15,381 nt of DNA from an uncultured Victivallales bacterium (GCA_903834675.1 CAILKC010000938.1:1-15381), one strand, 5' to 3'. Numbered from the stretch's first letter, positions 6,830-14,198 are shown. A program made the numbers and translations. Notes: generated from the letters alone by a model not told the origin.

Positions 6830-9195
6830 CAGAACGACCAGCCGATGTTGAAGTGGAAGCGGCCGTTGCCACCCTCCAGATGATCCCATTGCGTCAGGAT
6901 CGGAAAGCCGTACTCAAGACGCAGAGGAAGAGCCTTCAGTTGCAGGCCCAGACCAACGCTGGCATTCAGATCACCCGGGTTGAAATCGAAGCTGTCCTCC
7001 CACACGTTGCCCACATCCAGGAAGGGATAGACGAAGAGGACGCCCGCCACTTCGTAGGCCCATTCCACATTGCCCACAAACCGTGACTTTCCGCCGAGGG
7101 GGCTGTCCCCGCCGTCGACCGGTCCCACCTCACGAAAATCAAAACCGCGAAGGCTGCCAGCCCCGCCGGCAAAGTAGCGGTCAAAGATCGCCACCTCATC
7201 GCCCGTGATCTTCTGCGCCACGCCGATCTCCGCGTTCAACCGCAGCACATTGTTCCTGGACACCGAGACGTACTTCCGTACCTGTGTGTTCAGTCGCAGT
7301 ACGTCGCTGTAACTGCCCAGCAGCGAGGTGACCAACTCGGGCTCGATGCTGAACCGCGAGCCCTTGCGCGGGAAGGTGAAGTCGTCACGCGTGTCGCGCA
7401 CCACCCCGGCCAGCGCACGATTGGCCCAGTACGAGCCCTCCTCATCCGCGAGCCTGGTGTCAAGCACCTTCGACAGCGTGCCATCATCGTTCTTCCGATA
7501 GGGCGAATCGTCGAAGTTGTCCAGCTTCACCCGGTCGAACATGACACCGTAGGACAGGCGCCAAAACGTCCGCAAGGGCTGCGTCAACTTCACGCCCAGG
7601 CCCATATCGGTCTGGTCATACTGGTCATACTCGCGCGAACTCCGGAACAGCTCCGTATTCAGGCTCAGGCGGCGCTGCAGGAACCAGGGCTCAGTAAAGT
7701 CCACGCGGAAGTCGGAGGTCTGCGTGCCCAGACTCGTGCGCAAACGCAGGCGCTGACCGCCGCCCTTCGGCGGCCAATCGTGGAACAGTCGGCTGAGATC
7801 GAAGTTGTTCTCAGTCAGTTCGAGATAGCCAATGACGCTATCCTCGGTAGAGAACCCGGCGCCCAGAACCAGCGAGCCCGTACGCTTCTCGCTGAGCTGG
7901 ATGCGCAGATCTTTCAGGTCCTCGCGCTGAGTATCCACAGGGCTGATCTCGACCGTCTCAAAGTAGTTCAACTGAGTCAGGCGACTCTTGGATACCCGGA
8001 TCTTCGAAGCATCGCCCAAGTCTCCAGGATGGATGGCCAACTCCCGCCGTATAACCCGGTCCTTCGTCTCTTCGTTGCCGACGATGGCGATATCCCGAAT
8101 GCGCGACGGACTGCCTTCGCGGATGCGATAGGTGACCGCCACCTTCTGCTCCCCGACATTGCGGTCCCATTCCGCCAGACAACGCAGGTCCAGGTAACCG
8201 AGGGGCTCGTACTTGCCGCGCAACGACTTCAGGTCCGTCTCCTGGGTGGTGGAGCTGTATACCGTGCCACTCGTCATCTTCAGCAGGGGCAGTAGTTCCT
8301 GCTGCCGGAAGCGGTCCCCCACCACCTCCACTGCCACGGCGGAGACGGTATAGGGCTTACCCTCAGCAAGATGGAACACCAGGCTCACCCAACCCCGGTC
8401 CGCGCTGTACCGCGTCTCTACCTTGACCACCGCGAAATCCAGGTAACCCTTGGTGAGATACAGCTCGCGCAACAGGTCCTTATCCACCTCCACCTGCGGC
8501 TCGTTGTAGTAGTTGCGAAAGCGGAAGACATAGCGCCACCACTGACGATGCGTGCGCACCGTGCTCTGCAACACTTTCCCCTCGACCGCTACGTTGCCCG
8601 CGAACTGCACCCCCTGCAACTTGGCCCGCGGCACCTCCTGAATCTTGAAGACGATATCCACCGTCTGGGTGTCGCCAACCGGGCGCGACTCAAAGGTCAC
8701 CGCGGTGCCATGGTAACCGCCTTCCTCGTAGCGATCCAGCACGGCAACGCGATCCTTGGCCACCTGGCCCTCATCCAGCGGAACCCCCTCCTTGTGCGTG
8801 ACCAGCGCCCGCAGACGCTTGCTCTTGTAGGCAGAATTGCCCTCAAATACGATCTTGTGAACGCTCAGTTTTGGCTTGACTAGAAAGATGATAAGGACGC
8901 TGCCCCCCGCCTGCTCCTCAACCTCGTAGCGCACGTCCTGAAACGGGCCCAAACCGTACAGCCGCTTCAGATCGTCAGACAGCGTCGTAGGGTTGAACAC
9001 ACTCCCGGGAACGCTCTGGATCGAGCCAAGCACCAACTGCCGCAGCGACTCCGGACTGAGGTCTGGCACCGTACAGCGCACGACCACGTCGCTGATCTGC
9101 GCGGCCCGCAACCATGCCCCCGTGCCCAGAAACAGGACGAGCCCAAGCCTGCAGACCGTCCGCGACATCCGCTTGTACTGTGCTGAAAATGCCAT
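6829..9195 (-). CDS. bamA: Outer-membrane protein assembly factor BamA
   Basis: A 788-residue Omp85-family protein that folds and inserts beta-barrel proteins into the outer membrane. A signal peptide (hydrophobic LGLVLFLGTGAWL, cleavage near residue 32) is followed by what look like five POTRA domains at about 33-110, 111-192, 193-283, 284-364 and 365-440. The 16-strand barrel domain then runs to the C-terminus. The conserved loop-6 motif appears as LRGF (682-685), and the protein ends in phenylalanine (FNIGWSF), as outer-membrane barrels do. The start is set by GAGGAG 6 nt before the ATG at 9195; the longer open frame to 9384 overlaps dnaB and lacks support. Instead of the common skp/lpxD/fabZ/lpxA neighbours, it is followed by the LPS permease gene and lepA-lepB. 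Confidence 0.96.
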   Translation of the reverse strand: MAFSAQYKRMSRTVCRLGLVLFLGTGAWLRAAQISDVVVRCTVPDLSPESLRQLVLGSIQSVPGSVFNPTTLSDDLKRLYGLGPFQDVRYEVEEQAGGSVLIIFLVKPKLSVHKIVFEGNSAYKSKRLRALVTHKEGVPLDEGQVAKDRVAVLDRYEEGGYHGTAVTFESRPVGDTQTVDIVFKIQEVPRAKLQGVQFAGNVAVEGKVLQSTVRTHRQWWRYVFRFRNYYNEPQVEVDKDLLRELYLTKGYLDFAVVKVETRYSADRGWVSLVFHLAEGKPYTVSAVAVEVVGDRFRQQELLPLLKMTSGTVYSSTTQETDLKSLRGKYEPLGYLDLRCLAEWDRNVGEQKVAVTYRIREGSPSRIRDIAIVGNEETKDRVIRRELAIHPGDLGDASKIRVSKSRLTQLNYFETVEISPVDTQREDLKDLRIQLSEKRTGSLVLGAGFSTEDSVIGYLELTENNFDLSRLFHDWPPKGGGQRLRLRTSLGTQTSDFRVDFTEPWFLQRRLSLNTELFRSSREYDQYDQTDMGLGVKLTQPLRTFWRLSYGVMFDRVKLDNFDDSPYRKNDDGTLSKVLDTRLADEEGSYWANRALAGVVRDTRDDFTFPRKGSRFSIEPELVTSLLGSYSDVLRLNTQVRKYVSVSRNNVLRLNAEIGVAQKITGDEVAIFDRYFAGGAGSLRGFDFREVGPVDGGDSPLGGKSRFVGNVEWAYEVAGVLFVYPFLDVGNVWEDSFDFNPGDLNASVGLGLQLKALPLRLEYGFPILTQWDHLEGGNGRFHFNIGWSF

Positions 9196-9201
9196 ATCTC
9201 G

Positions 9202-9207
9202 CTCCTC
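9202..9207 (-). promoter_or_regulatory. Shine-Dalgarno GAGGAG deciding the bamA start
   Basis: On the minus strand GAGGAG is followed by the 6-nt spacer CGAGAT and then ATG at 9195. This ideal spacing, together with the signal peptide just downstream, sets the bamA start well inside the longer open frame. Confidence 0.75.
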
Positions 9208-9286
9208 TGCCACTGCTCTCGCTCTATGCCTCTCTCCACCGCACTCAACCGGCCCAGCCACCGTTCCTGCCGAACCGGCCCGAACT

Positions 9287-10702
9287 CTATACCTCCGGCA
9301 CATCCTCATCCGCAATCCGCGACCGACTCTCGAACCGCGTGTACACCGGACGGAACACCAATTGCGCCAGGCCGGTCTCGCCATTGCGGTTCTTGGCCAC
9401 GATCAGCTCCGCCGCTACCCCACGCGCCGCCTTCTCGCGATCCAATTGCTCTTCTCGGTCACGATGCAGCAGCGCCACGACGTCCGCATCCTGCTCGATG
9501 GCGCCAGATTCACGCAAGTGCGCCAGCCGCGGCCGTTGGCCTGGCTGCTCCGCCTGCCGATTCAACTGCGCCAGCACCACAATGGGTATCTCAAGCTCTT
9601 TTGCGAGAGCCTTGATCGACCCCGACATGCGCGCCACCTCGTTCTCCCGGTTGGCATTGCGGTTCATGCCACTAACCTGGATGAGCTGCAGATAGTCAAT
9701 GAACAGGACGGCAATACCATAGTCGCGCTTCATCCGTCGTGCTTTGTTCTTGAGCTCGAGAATGTCAATGCCACCACTGTCATCAATCACCATCCTGGCG
9801 TCGCGCAACCGCTGACTGGCCGTCATGAGTTCCATCCAGCGCGCGGTCGTCATGGCGCCCTCGCGCACTTCCGATAGCCCAATCCGCGCATCGCTGCAAA
9901 GCAGGCGCAACACGAGCTGCTGTGCCGGCATCTCCAGACTGAAAATACCCACGGGGTGCGGCGGCGTACCCAGGGCGATACTCGCTGCCATATTCAGCGC
10001 CAAAGCCGTCTTGCCGATCGAGGGCCGCGCCGCAATCACGATCATCTCTCCGGGGCGTAACCCGGTGATCAGCCGGTCGACGTCATCGAACCCCGTGGAC
10101 AACCCCAAAGCCCCCTGATCGCCCTTCTGCAACTTCTCCAAGTAGTCCACGGCCGGCATCATCAGCTCGTGCAGCGTACGCAGACGCGTCGTGTCATGCG
10201 ACGCGGTGACCTCCAGAATCTCCTGCTCGATCTCGTCCAGCAGCAGACGGACGTCGTCGGTCGGCTGGAAACAGCGATCCGCGGTCCGCTGGCAAGTCCC
10301 GATCAAGCGCCGCAATACCGCGTTCTGCCAGACGATGTCGGCATATTGCTCGACGTTCGCCGGCGTCGCCACGGAGTTGCTCACCTGCGCCAAATAGGCG
10401 CGCCCTCCGGCCGCCTCAAGACGCCCCGACCGAGCCAGCGCATCGGCCAGGGTGATCAGGTCCAACTGCCCCCGGCCCCCCTCCTCAACCAGGGACCGGA
10501 TGGCAAGATACATCACCTGATGCTCGGCCCGATGGAAGTAGTCCGCCCCCGGCAACCGCATCAGCACCGTGTCCAACGCCACGGCCGGATCCAGCAGAAC
10601 ACACCCCAAGACCGCCATCTCCGCTTCGTGGTTGTGCGGGTAGTGGCGCTCGGAAAGGGGCGTCGGGACGGTCGGCCCGGCCGAACTGGACGATGACTCC
10701 AT
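9287..10702 (-). CDS. dnaB: Replicative DNA helicase DnaB
   Basis: A 471-residue hexameric 5'-3' helicase that unwinds DNA ahead of the replication fork, the same length as E. coli DnaB. The N-terminal primase-interacting domain covers about residues 20-125 (HNHEAEMAVLGCVLLD). The RecA-like motor carries Walker A ARPSIGKT (225-232), SLEM (255-258), Walker B VLFIDYL (332-338), the AQLNRQ segment (378-383) and the RESGAIEQDAD motif (397-407). No intein interrupts it, although DnaB is a frequent intein host. The ATG at 10702 follows GAGGG with a 6-nt spacer. The gene lies downstream of rplI but is separated by 173 nt containing a strong hairpin. It is followed by bamA after 91 nt. Confidence 0.98.
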   Translation of the reverse strand: MESSSSSAGPTVPTPLSERHYPHNHEAEMAVLGCVLLDPAVALDTVLMRLPGADYFHRAEHQVMYLAIRSLVEEGGRGQLDLITLADALARSGRLEAAGGRAYLAQVSNSVATPANVEQYADIVWQNAVLRRLIGTCQRTADRCFQPTDDVRLLLDEIEQEILEVTASHDTTRLRTLHELMMPAVDYLEKLQKGDQGALGLSTGFDDVDRLITGLRPGEMIVIAARPSIGKTALALNMAASIALGTPPHPVGIFSLEMPAQQLVLRLLCSDARIGLSEVREGAMTTARWMELMTASQRLRDARMVIDDSGGIDILELKNKARRMKRDYGIAVLFIDYLQLIQVSGMNRNANRENEVARMSGSIKALAKELEIPIVVLAQLNRQAEQPGQRPRLAHLRESGAIEQDADVVALLHRDREEQLDREKAARGVAAELIVAKNRNGETGLAQLVFRPVYTRFESRSRIADEDVPEV

Positions 10703-10750
10703 TAAAGACCCTCGCGCGCAGGCGCCTTAGCGGACCCCGCGGTGGGTCCC

Positions 10751-10779
10751 ACCATAGCCCAGCCCCCGCGAATTGCCAG
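10751..10779 (-). promoter_or_regulatory. Possible sigma-70-type promoter for dnaB
   Basis: On the minus strand, CTGGCA (10774-10779) and TATGGT (10751-10756) are separated by exactly 17 nt, about 50 nt upstream of the dnaB ATG and downstream of the rplI hairpin. Each hexamer matches the consensus at four of six positions, so the call is weak. It rests mainly on its position between a terminator and a gene. Confidence 0.3.
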
Positions 10780-10813
10780 CCGCAACGCCTGAGGCTGGCG
10801 CGGACAGCAAGAA

Positions 10814-10847
10814 GCCCGGGCCAGCAGGTCTCGCTGCCAGCCCGGGC
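10814..10847 (-). terminator. Terminator-like hairpin after rplI
   Basis: GCCCGGGC at 10814-10821 pairs with GCCCGGGC at 10840-10847. After two mismatched positions a further 4 bp pair (GCAG/CTGC), leaving the 6-nt loop GTCTCG. On the minus strand it lies about 28 nt after the rplI stop and is followed by CTTCTTGCTGT, a poor U-tract. It probably ends or attenuates the ribosomal-protein/ssb transcript. The weak U-tract leaves open an mRNA-stabilising role. Confidence 0.6.
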
Positions 10848-10875
10848 CCAGATCGCTTCACTGCGTCACCTGGCC

Positions 10876-11325
10876 TCAGGCGCGCACGACCCACACCTTC
10901 AGAGCCGCCTGCACGTTGTCGTGCAGCCGGACGTTCACGGTGAAGACGCCAAGCTCCTTGATGGGCTCATCGAGAAGAACCGCAGAGCGGTCCAGCTCGA
11001 CGCCCTGAGCTACCAGCGCCTCCGCAATCTGTACCGACGATACCGAGCCGTACAACTTGTCGTTCTCGCCGGCTTCAACCGTCAAGCTGACGGACAACTT
11101 CGATATCTTCTCGGCCATCGCCTGCGCCACCGCCAAGCGTTCCTCGTGCTCTTTCTGCATCAGCAACTTGCGCGAATCGAGACGACGTAACGTCCCCGGC
11201 GTCACTGCCGCCGCCAACTTGCGCGGCAGCAGATAGTTGCGCGCAAAGCCTTCGGCCACCCGAACCCGGTCGCCAAGATGACCAAGACTCGCAACATCCT
11301 CGATCAGAATCAGTTCAACAGCCAT
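10876..11325 (-). CDS. rplI: 50S ribosomal protein L9
   Basis: A 149-residue large-subunit protein that binds 23S rRNA near the base of the L1 stalk and extends outward from the ribosome. The N-terminal domain has the family signature (LIEDVASLGHLGDRVRVAEGF then ARNYLLPR). A helical linker at about residues 45-80 joins it to the C-terminal domain (KLYGSVSSVQIAEAL). The length matches E. coli L9 (149). AAGGAG lies 9 nt before the ATG. It follows rpsR after 28 nt and is the last gene before the terminator-like hairpin. Confidence 0.98.
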   Translation of the reverse strand: MAVELILIEDVASLGHLGDRVRVAEGFARNYLLPRKLAAAVTPGTLRRLDSRKLLMQKEHEERLAVAQAMAEKISKLSVSLTVEAGENDKLYGSVSSVQIAEALVAQGVELDRSAVLLDEPIKELGVFTVNVRLHDNVQAALKVWVVRA

Positions 11326-11353
11326 CGCAGGTCACTCCTTCTGTGCCGGATTC

Positions 11354-11596
11354 TCAGGGAACCAGAGCCAGAACGCGGGCACGCTTGATGGCCGAAGAGA
11401 GCATCTTCTGGTGTTTGAAGCAGTTACCCGTGATGCGGCAAGGCAGAATCTTGCCCGCTTCCGTCTCATAGCGCCGCAGCAGATCCACATCCTTGAAGTC
11501 GATATGGGCCACCTTGTTCTCGCACAGGCGGCAGACCTTCTGCCGGACGACCTTCCGGCGACGCTTTCTCCGATTGGTTGGACGCATGGTTGCCAT
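11354..11596 (-). CDS. rpsR: 30S ribosomal protein S18 (zinc-binding form)
   Basis: An 80-residue small-subunit protein that pairs with S6 on the platform. The basic N-terminus (RPTNRRKRRRK) is followed by CRLCENK (C22, C25) and GNCFKHQK (C59, H62). This is the metal-binding version of S18, with an additional C53 in LPCRITG. An ATG at 11596 preceded by AAGGAG at 9 nt supports the start; the ATG at codon 4 is a less likely alternative. S6 (rpsF) is encoded two genes upstream, with ssb between them, in the classic rpsF-ssb-rpsR-rplI order. Confidence 0.98.
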   Translation of the reverse strand: MATMRPTNRRKRRRKVVRQKVCRLCENKVAHIDFKDVDLLRRYETEAGKILPCRITGNCFKHQKMLSSAIKRARVLALVP

Positions 11597-11679
11597 CGTT
11601 GATTGCTCCTTACTGCAGCACGTTCACACTCGTGTTGGTGTCGACTCGTGGCCCACTGCGGACCGGACCTACTCACCGT

Positions 11680-11699
11680 GGGCGCCAAGCCCGGCGCCC
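11680..11699 (-). promoter_or_regulatory. Perfect 7-bp hairpin between ssb and rpsR
   Basis: On the minus strand GGGCGCC (11693-11699) pairs exactly with GGCGCCC (11680-11686) around the 6-nt loop GGGCTT, about 10 nt after the ssb stop. No U-tract follows, so it is not a standard terminator. It may be a stability or processing element adjusting ribosomal-protein output relative to SSB. The role is inferred. Confidence 0.45.
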
Positions 11700-11708
11700 G
11701 TATGGACT

Positions 11709-12221
11709 CTAGAAAGGAAGGCCCCCCGGGGCTCCTCCCGCGTCAGTCGGCAGAGGCTCGAACGCGGGCATCTGAACCCGGACACGCGCCGGTTCGGATT
11801 CGCCCGCAGACGTCGCCCCGCTCGGCTCGCCTACCGCCACCACGCCATCCGCCCCGGAAACGGGCGCCACCGCGAAATCGCCCCTCAGCGGCGGGCCGAC
11901 AAACTGGACCCGCTCAGCCTGCACGCACAACCGACTCCGGCGTTTTCCCGTCTCGCGATCATCCCACTGGTCTAAACGCAAGCGCCCCTCGACCAACGCT
12001 GGCGCCCCCTTGCGCAGATAGGTGGAACAACTCAGGGCCTGCTGCCCCCACACATCAAGGTCCACAAAGCACGTCTCTTCGCGGGCCGCGCCGGACGCCG
12101 TGGCATAGCGATGGTTCACGGCCAAGCCGAACGAACACACCGCCGTGCCCTGAGGCGTATAGCGCAACTCGGGGTCCCGGGTCAGATTCCCCAGCAGGAT
12201 GACCTTGTTCAACGCCGGCAT
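11709..12221 (-). CDS. ssb: Single-stranded DNA-binding protein SSB
   Basis: A 170-residue protein that coats single-stranded DNA during replication and repair. The OB fold covers residues 1-109 (NKVILLGNLTRDPELRYTPQG, then FVDLDVWGQQA and LVEGRLRLDQWDD). A low-complexity linker follows. The end is GGAPGGLPF: the final proline-phenylalanine that binds partner proteins is kept, but the run of acidic residues seen in E. coli (DDDIPF) is absent. The ATG is 3 nt after the rpsF stop, and the region before it is the tandem-repeat end of rpsF with only a weak Shine-Dalgarno, so translation probably depends on coupling to rpsF. Confidence 0.96.
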   Translation of the reverse strand: MPALNKVILLGNLTRDPELRYTPQGTAVCSFGLAVNHRYATASGAAREETCFVDLDVWGQQALSCSTYLRKGAPALVEGRLRLDQWDDRETGKRRSRLCVQAERVQFVGPPLRGDFAVAPVSGADGVVAVGEPSGATSAGESEPARVRVQMPAFEPLPTDAGGAPGGLPF

Positions 12222-12224
12222 GAA

Positions 12225-12677
12225 TCACCGCCCGCGGTCACGACCACCATCCCGGTCACGGCCACCATCCCGGTCACGGCCACCGTCCCGATCACGGCCA
12301 CCATCCCGATCACGACCGCCGCCACCACCCATATCACCGTAACTCCCAAAGTCGATACGGGGAGTGGTATTCAGCTTCGTCGGGTCAGACCCTTCCTCGT
12401 AATCGAACACCTCAAGACGCAGCACCGTGCTGTTCAGCCGATAGCGGTCCTTCAACACCGCCACATTCTCGCTCGCCAGGTCCACGACCAGGTCCCAGTA
12501 GACCCCGGCCTTGTGCTTGCCAATGGGCCGCGCAAACTGCCGACGGCCCAGCGATACGCACTTCTGCACCTTGCCGCCTAGCGCCTCAACTTGCGCCCCT
12601 GCTGCCTTCGTGAAGATTTCACCGCTATCCTCAAGCTTCTTCGGGTCGAGGATGAAGATTGTCTCATAGGTTCTCAA
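12225..12677 (-). CDS. rpsF: 30S ribosomal protein S6 with repetitive RD/G tail
   Basis: A 150-residue small-subunit platform protein, partner of S18. Residues 1-97 are the S6 fold (RTYETIFILDPKK; RRQFARPIGKHKAGVYW; LNSTVLRLEVFDYEE). Residues 117-150 are a glycine-rich tail of tandem GGRDRD units, longer than the usual S6 end. The start is a TTG at 12677, supported by AAGGAG 9 nt upstream and by the family N-terminus (M-R-x-Y-E); there is no usable ATG nearby. The first 14 nt overlap the end of pth, and ssb begins 3 nt after the stop. Confidence 0.96.
   Translation of the reverse strand: MRTYETIFILDPKKLEDSGEIFTKAAGAQVEALGGKVQKCVSLGRRQFARPIGKHKAGVYWDLVVDLASENVAVLKDRYRLNSTVLRLEVFDYEEGSDPTKLNTTPRIDFGSYGDMGGGGGRDRDGGRDRDGGRDRDGGRDRDGGRDRGR
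12235..12324. repeat. Five 18-bp tandem repeats encoding the S6 tail
   Basis: Units of 18 bp start at 12235, 12253, 12271, 12289 and 12307, consensus CGGTCACGGCCACCATCC on the plus strand. The inner units differ at one or two positions and the last is more diverged. Because 18 is a multiple of three, gain or loss of units keeps the rpsF frame and changes the tail by six residues. Confidence 0.9.
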
Positions 12678-13290
12678 TGCCTGCTACTCCTTGTGTCTCT
12701 GTGGCACTGACTGCGGCCGCGGTCCAACCGTTGAACCGATTCATCGCCGCCGACACGCCATCCGTCAGCAGTGCTTGCACCGCTGCAACGGCCGCCGTCA
12801 CGCTCTGACCGATCACGGGGATTTCCGCGGCAGCCCAAGGGGCGAGCACATAGTCGATGCCCGCCCCGGACTCCGGTCTCCCAATGCCCACTCGGAGACG
12901 CGGAAACTGGTCGGTCCCCAGCTCCCGGATGACTGACTCGACGCCCCGGTGTCCGCCGCTGCTGCCGCCTTGGCGAAGGCGGATACGGCCCAACGACAGA
13001 TCCAGGCAATCGTAGATGACCAGCACCCTTCCGGGGGCTAGCCCCAGACGCTCCGTCACCCGTCTCACCGCGGCGCCGCTACAGTTCATGAAGGTCATGG
13101 GCTTTATCAGGTACAACACCCGGTCACCCATGACCGCACGCTGCAACAGTAGTTCCGGGCCTGGCGCTGCCAGTGGTTGTGCCCCCAGGGCCTCAGCGGC
13201 CCGGTCCACCACCAGAAACCCGGCGTTATGCCGCGTCGTCTGGTAGCGCATGCCGGGATTACCGAGTCCCGCGATCACCCACACATGCAC
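12664..13290 (-). CDS. pth: Peptidyl-tRNA hydrolase
   Basis: A 208-residue cytoplasmic enzyme that frees tRNA from peptidyl-tRNAs dropped by the ribosome. Catalytic residues are visible by comparison with E. coli: N11 in GLGNPG, H21 in RHNAG, N69 in PMTFMNCSG, D94 in IYDCLDL and H114 in GGHRGV. The usually conserved asparagine after H114 (E. coli N114) is arginine here. The C-terminus is somewhat long. I choose GTG at 13290 because AAGGGGG sits 7 nt upstream and the protein then starts just before the first strand (VWVIAGLGNPG). TTG at 13323 or GTG at 13296 or 13284 are alternatives. The last 14 nt overlap rpsF, and rplY lies about 146 nt upstream. Confidence 0.95.
   Translation of the reverse strand: MHVWVIAGLGNPGMRYQTTRHNAGFLVVDRAAEALGAQPLAAPGPELLLQRAVMGDRVLYLIKPMTFMNCSGAAVRRVTERLGLAPGRVLVIYDCLDLSLGRIRLRQGGSSGGHRGVESVIRELGTDQFPRLRVGIGRPESGAGIDYVLAPWAAAEIPVIGQSVTAAVAAVQALLTDGVSAAMNRFNGWTAAAVSATETQGVAGIENL
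12687..12692 (-). promoter_or_regulatory. Shine-Dalgarno AAGGAG deciding the rpsF TTG start
   Basis: AAGGAG on the minus strand lies 9 nt before TTG at 12677, inside the final codons of pth. It marks a TTG initiation codon for S6. Confidence 0.75.
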
Positions 13291-13297
13291 CGCCACG

Positions 13298-13304
13298 CCC
13301 CCTT
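13298..13304 (-). promoter_or_regulatory. Shine-Dalgarno AAGGGGG deciding the pth GTG start
   Basis: AAGGGGG on the minus strand is followed by 7 nt and GTG at 13290. It favours that start over the upstream TTG at 13323. Confidence 0.5.
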
Positions 13305-13436
13305 GCCGCCACCGCGAGGTCAACCACCCACGTGGCTTCTATGCCAAACGGACGACGACCGAAGTGCGCGGCAGCAACTCCGCCTCTCCGGTCGCAATCC
13401 GCTACCGACTGCTGGGCCTGCTTCAGGGCCCCTGTC

Positions 13437-14120
13437 TTACTTCTTGTCCGCCTTCTTATCCGCCTTCTTATCGCCCTCAGCCGCCGCGGCACCCTCGGCC
13501 GCTGCCCCTTCGGCGCCCGCGGCCACTGCCGCCACCTCAGCCGGAGCCTCTTCCTTGACCTCTTCGACCTTCGGCAGACGCACTTGGAAAGCCGCCAGGC
13601 CGGGGTCGGAGACCGCCCGGATACCCTCCGGCATAACCATGTCGCGCACATGCATCGTGGTGTCCAGATCCATGCCGCTGACGTCGACGTCGATGGACTC
13701 GGGCAGATCCCCGGGCAGACACTCGATGTCAACTGAATGCAGAATCTGCTCCAGCTGACCGCCGCGCGAGGCGCCCATCGGCACGCCATGGAAGTCCACG
13801 GGAACCGTTGAGCGAATCAGCTCGTCTGCGCGTACCGCCAGGAAATCAAGATGCAGAATGAGGTCCGACACAGGGTGCCGCTGCACCGCCTTCAGAATCG
13901 CCGTCGCCGGCTCCCCACCCTCTATATTCAAGCTCATCAATCCCGGGTGGTGCAACACCGCCTGGGCCGTGGCTTCAGCAATGGCAAGAGTCTGCACCGC
14001 AGCGCCGTGCCCGTAAAGAACCGCGGGCACAATGCCCGCCCCGCGCTGACGCCGCGACGCGCTACTGCCTAGGTTGACACGCGGCTTGGTCTCAATCGTC
14101 AATGTCTTCGACCTGCTCAT
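13437..14120 (-). CDS. rplY: 50S ribosomal protein L25/TL5/CTC
   Basis: A 227-residue two-domain 5S-rRNA-binding protein (long CTC form, unlike the 94-residue E. coli L25). The L25 domain is residues 1-95 (RRQRGAGIVPAVLYG; LHLDFLAV), and the TL5 beta domain follows (VPVDFHGVPMGASRGG; DIECLPGDLPESIDVDVSGM). The tail from about 184 is Glu/Ala-rich and ends in KKADKKADKK, encoded by short 12-bp repeats. AAAGGA lies 10 nt before the ATG. prs is 78 nt upstream and pth is downstream; prs-rplY-pth is a common bacterial order. CTC is often associated with general stress, but nothing here shows that regulation. Confidence 0.97.
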   Translation of the reverse strand: MSRSKTLTIETKPRVNLGSSASRRQRGAGIVPAVLYGHGAAVQTLAIAEATAQAVLHHPGLMSLNIEGGEPATAILKAVQRHPVSDLILHLDFLAVRADELIRSTVPVDFHGVPMGASRGGQLEQILHSVDIECLPGDLPESIDVDVSGMDLDTTMHVRDMVMPEGIRAVSDPGLAAFQVRLPKVEEVKEEAPAEVAAVAAGAEGAAAEGAAAAEGDKKADKKADKK

Positions 14121-14198
14121 GGAACCCCGTTCCTTTCCAATACCCGCAAACTGGCTGTCCCAGCCTTACACCCGAAAACAGGTGCGATCGGTAATATA

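Noticed and set aside
9287..10702. Intein in dnaB
   Set aside because: The helicase is 471 residues with contiguous motifs and no insertion.
12235..12324. Possible short CRISPR-like array
   Set aside because: The units are contiguous 18-bp repeats with no spacers and encode the S6 tail in frame.
14153..14165. Small GGCTG/CAGCC hairpin between prs and rplY
   Set aside because: A 5-bp stem with no U-tract is too weak to call a terminator or regulator.
14193..14198. TATATT as a -10 box for rplY at the prs stop
   Set aside because: No reasonable -35 hexamer lies 16-18 nt upstream, and the AT-rich run coincides with the prs stop region.
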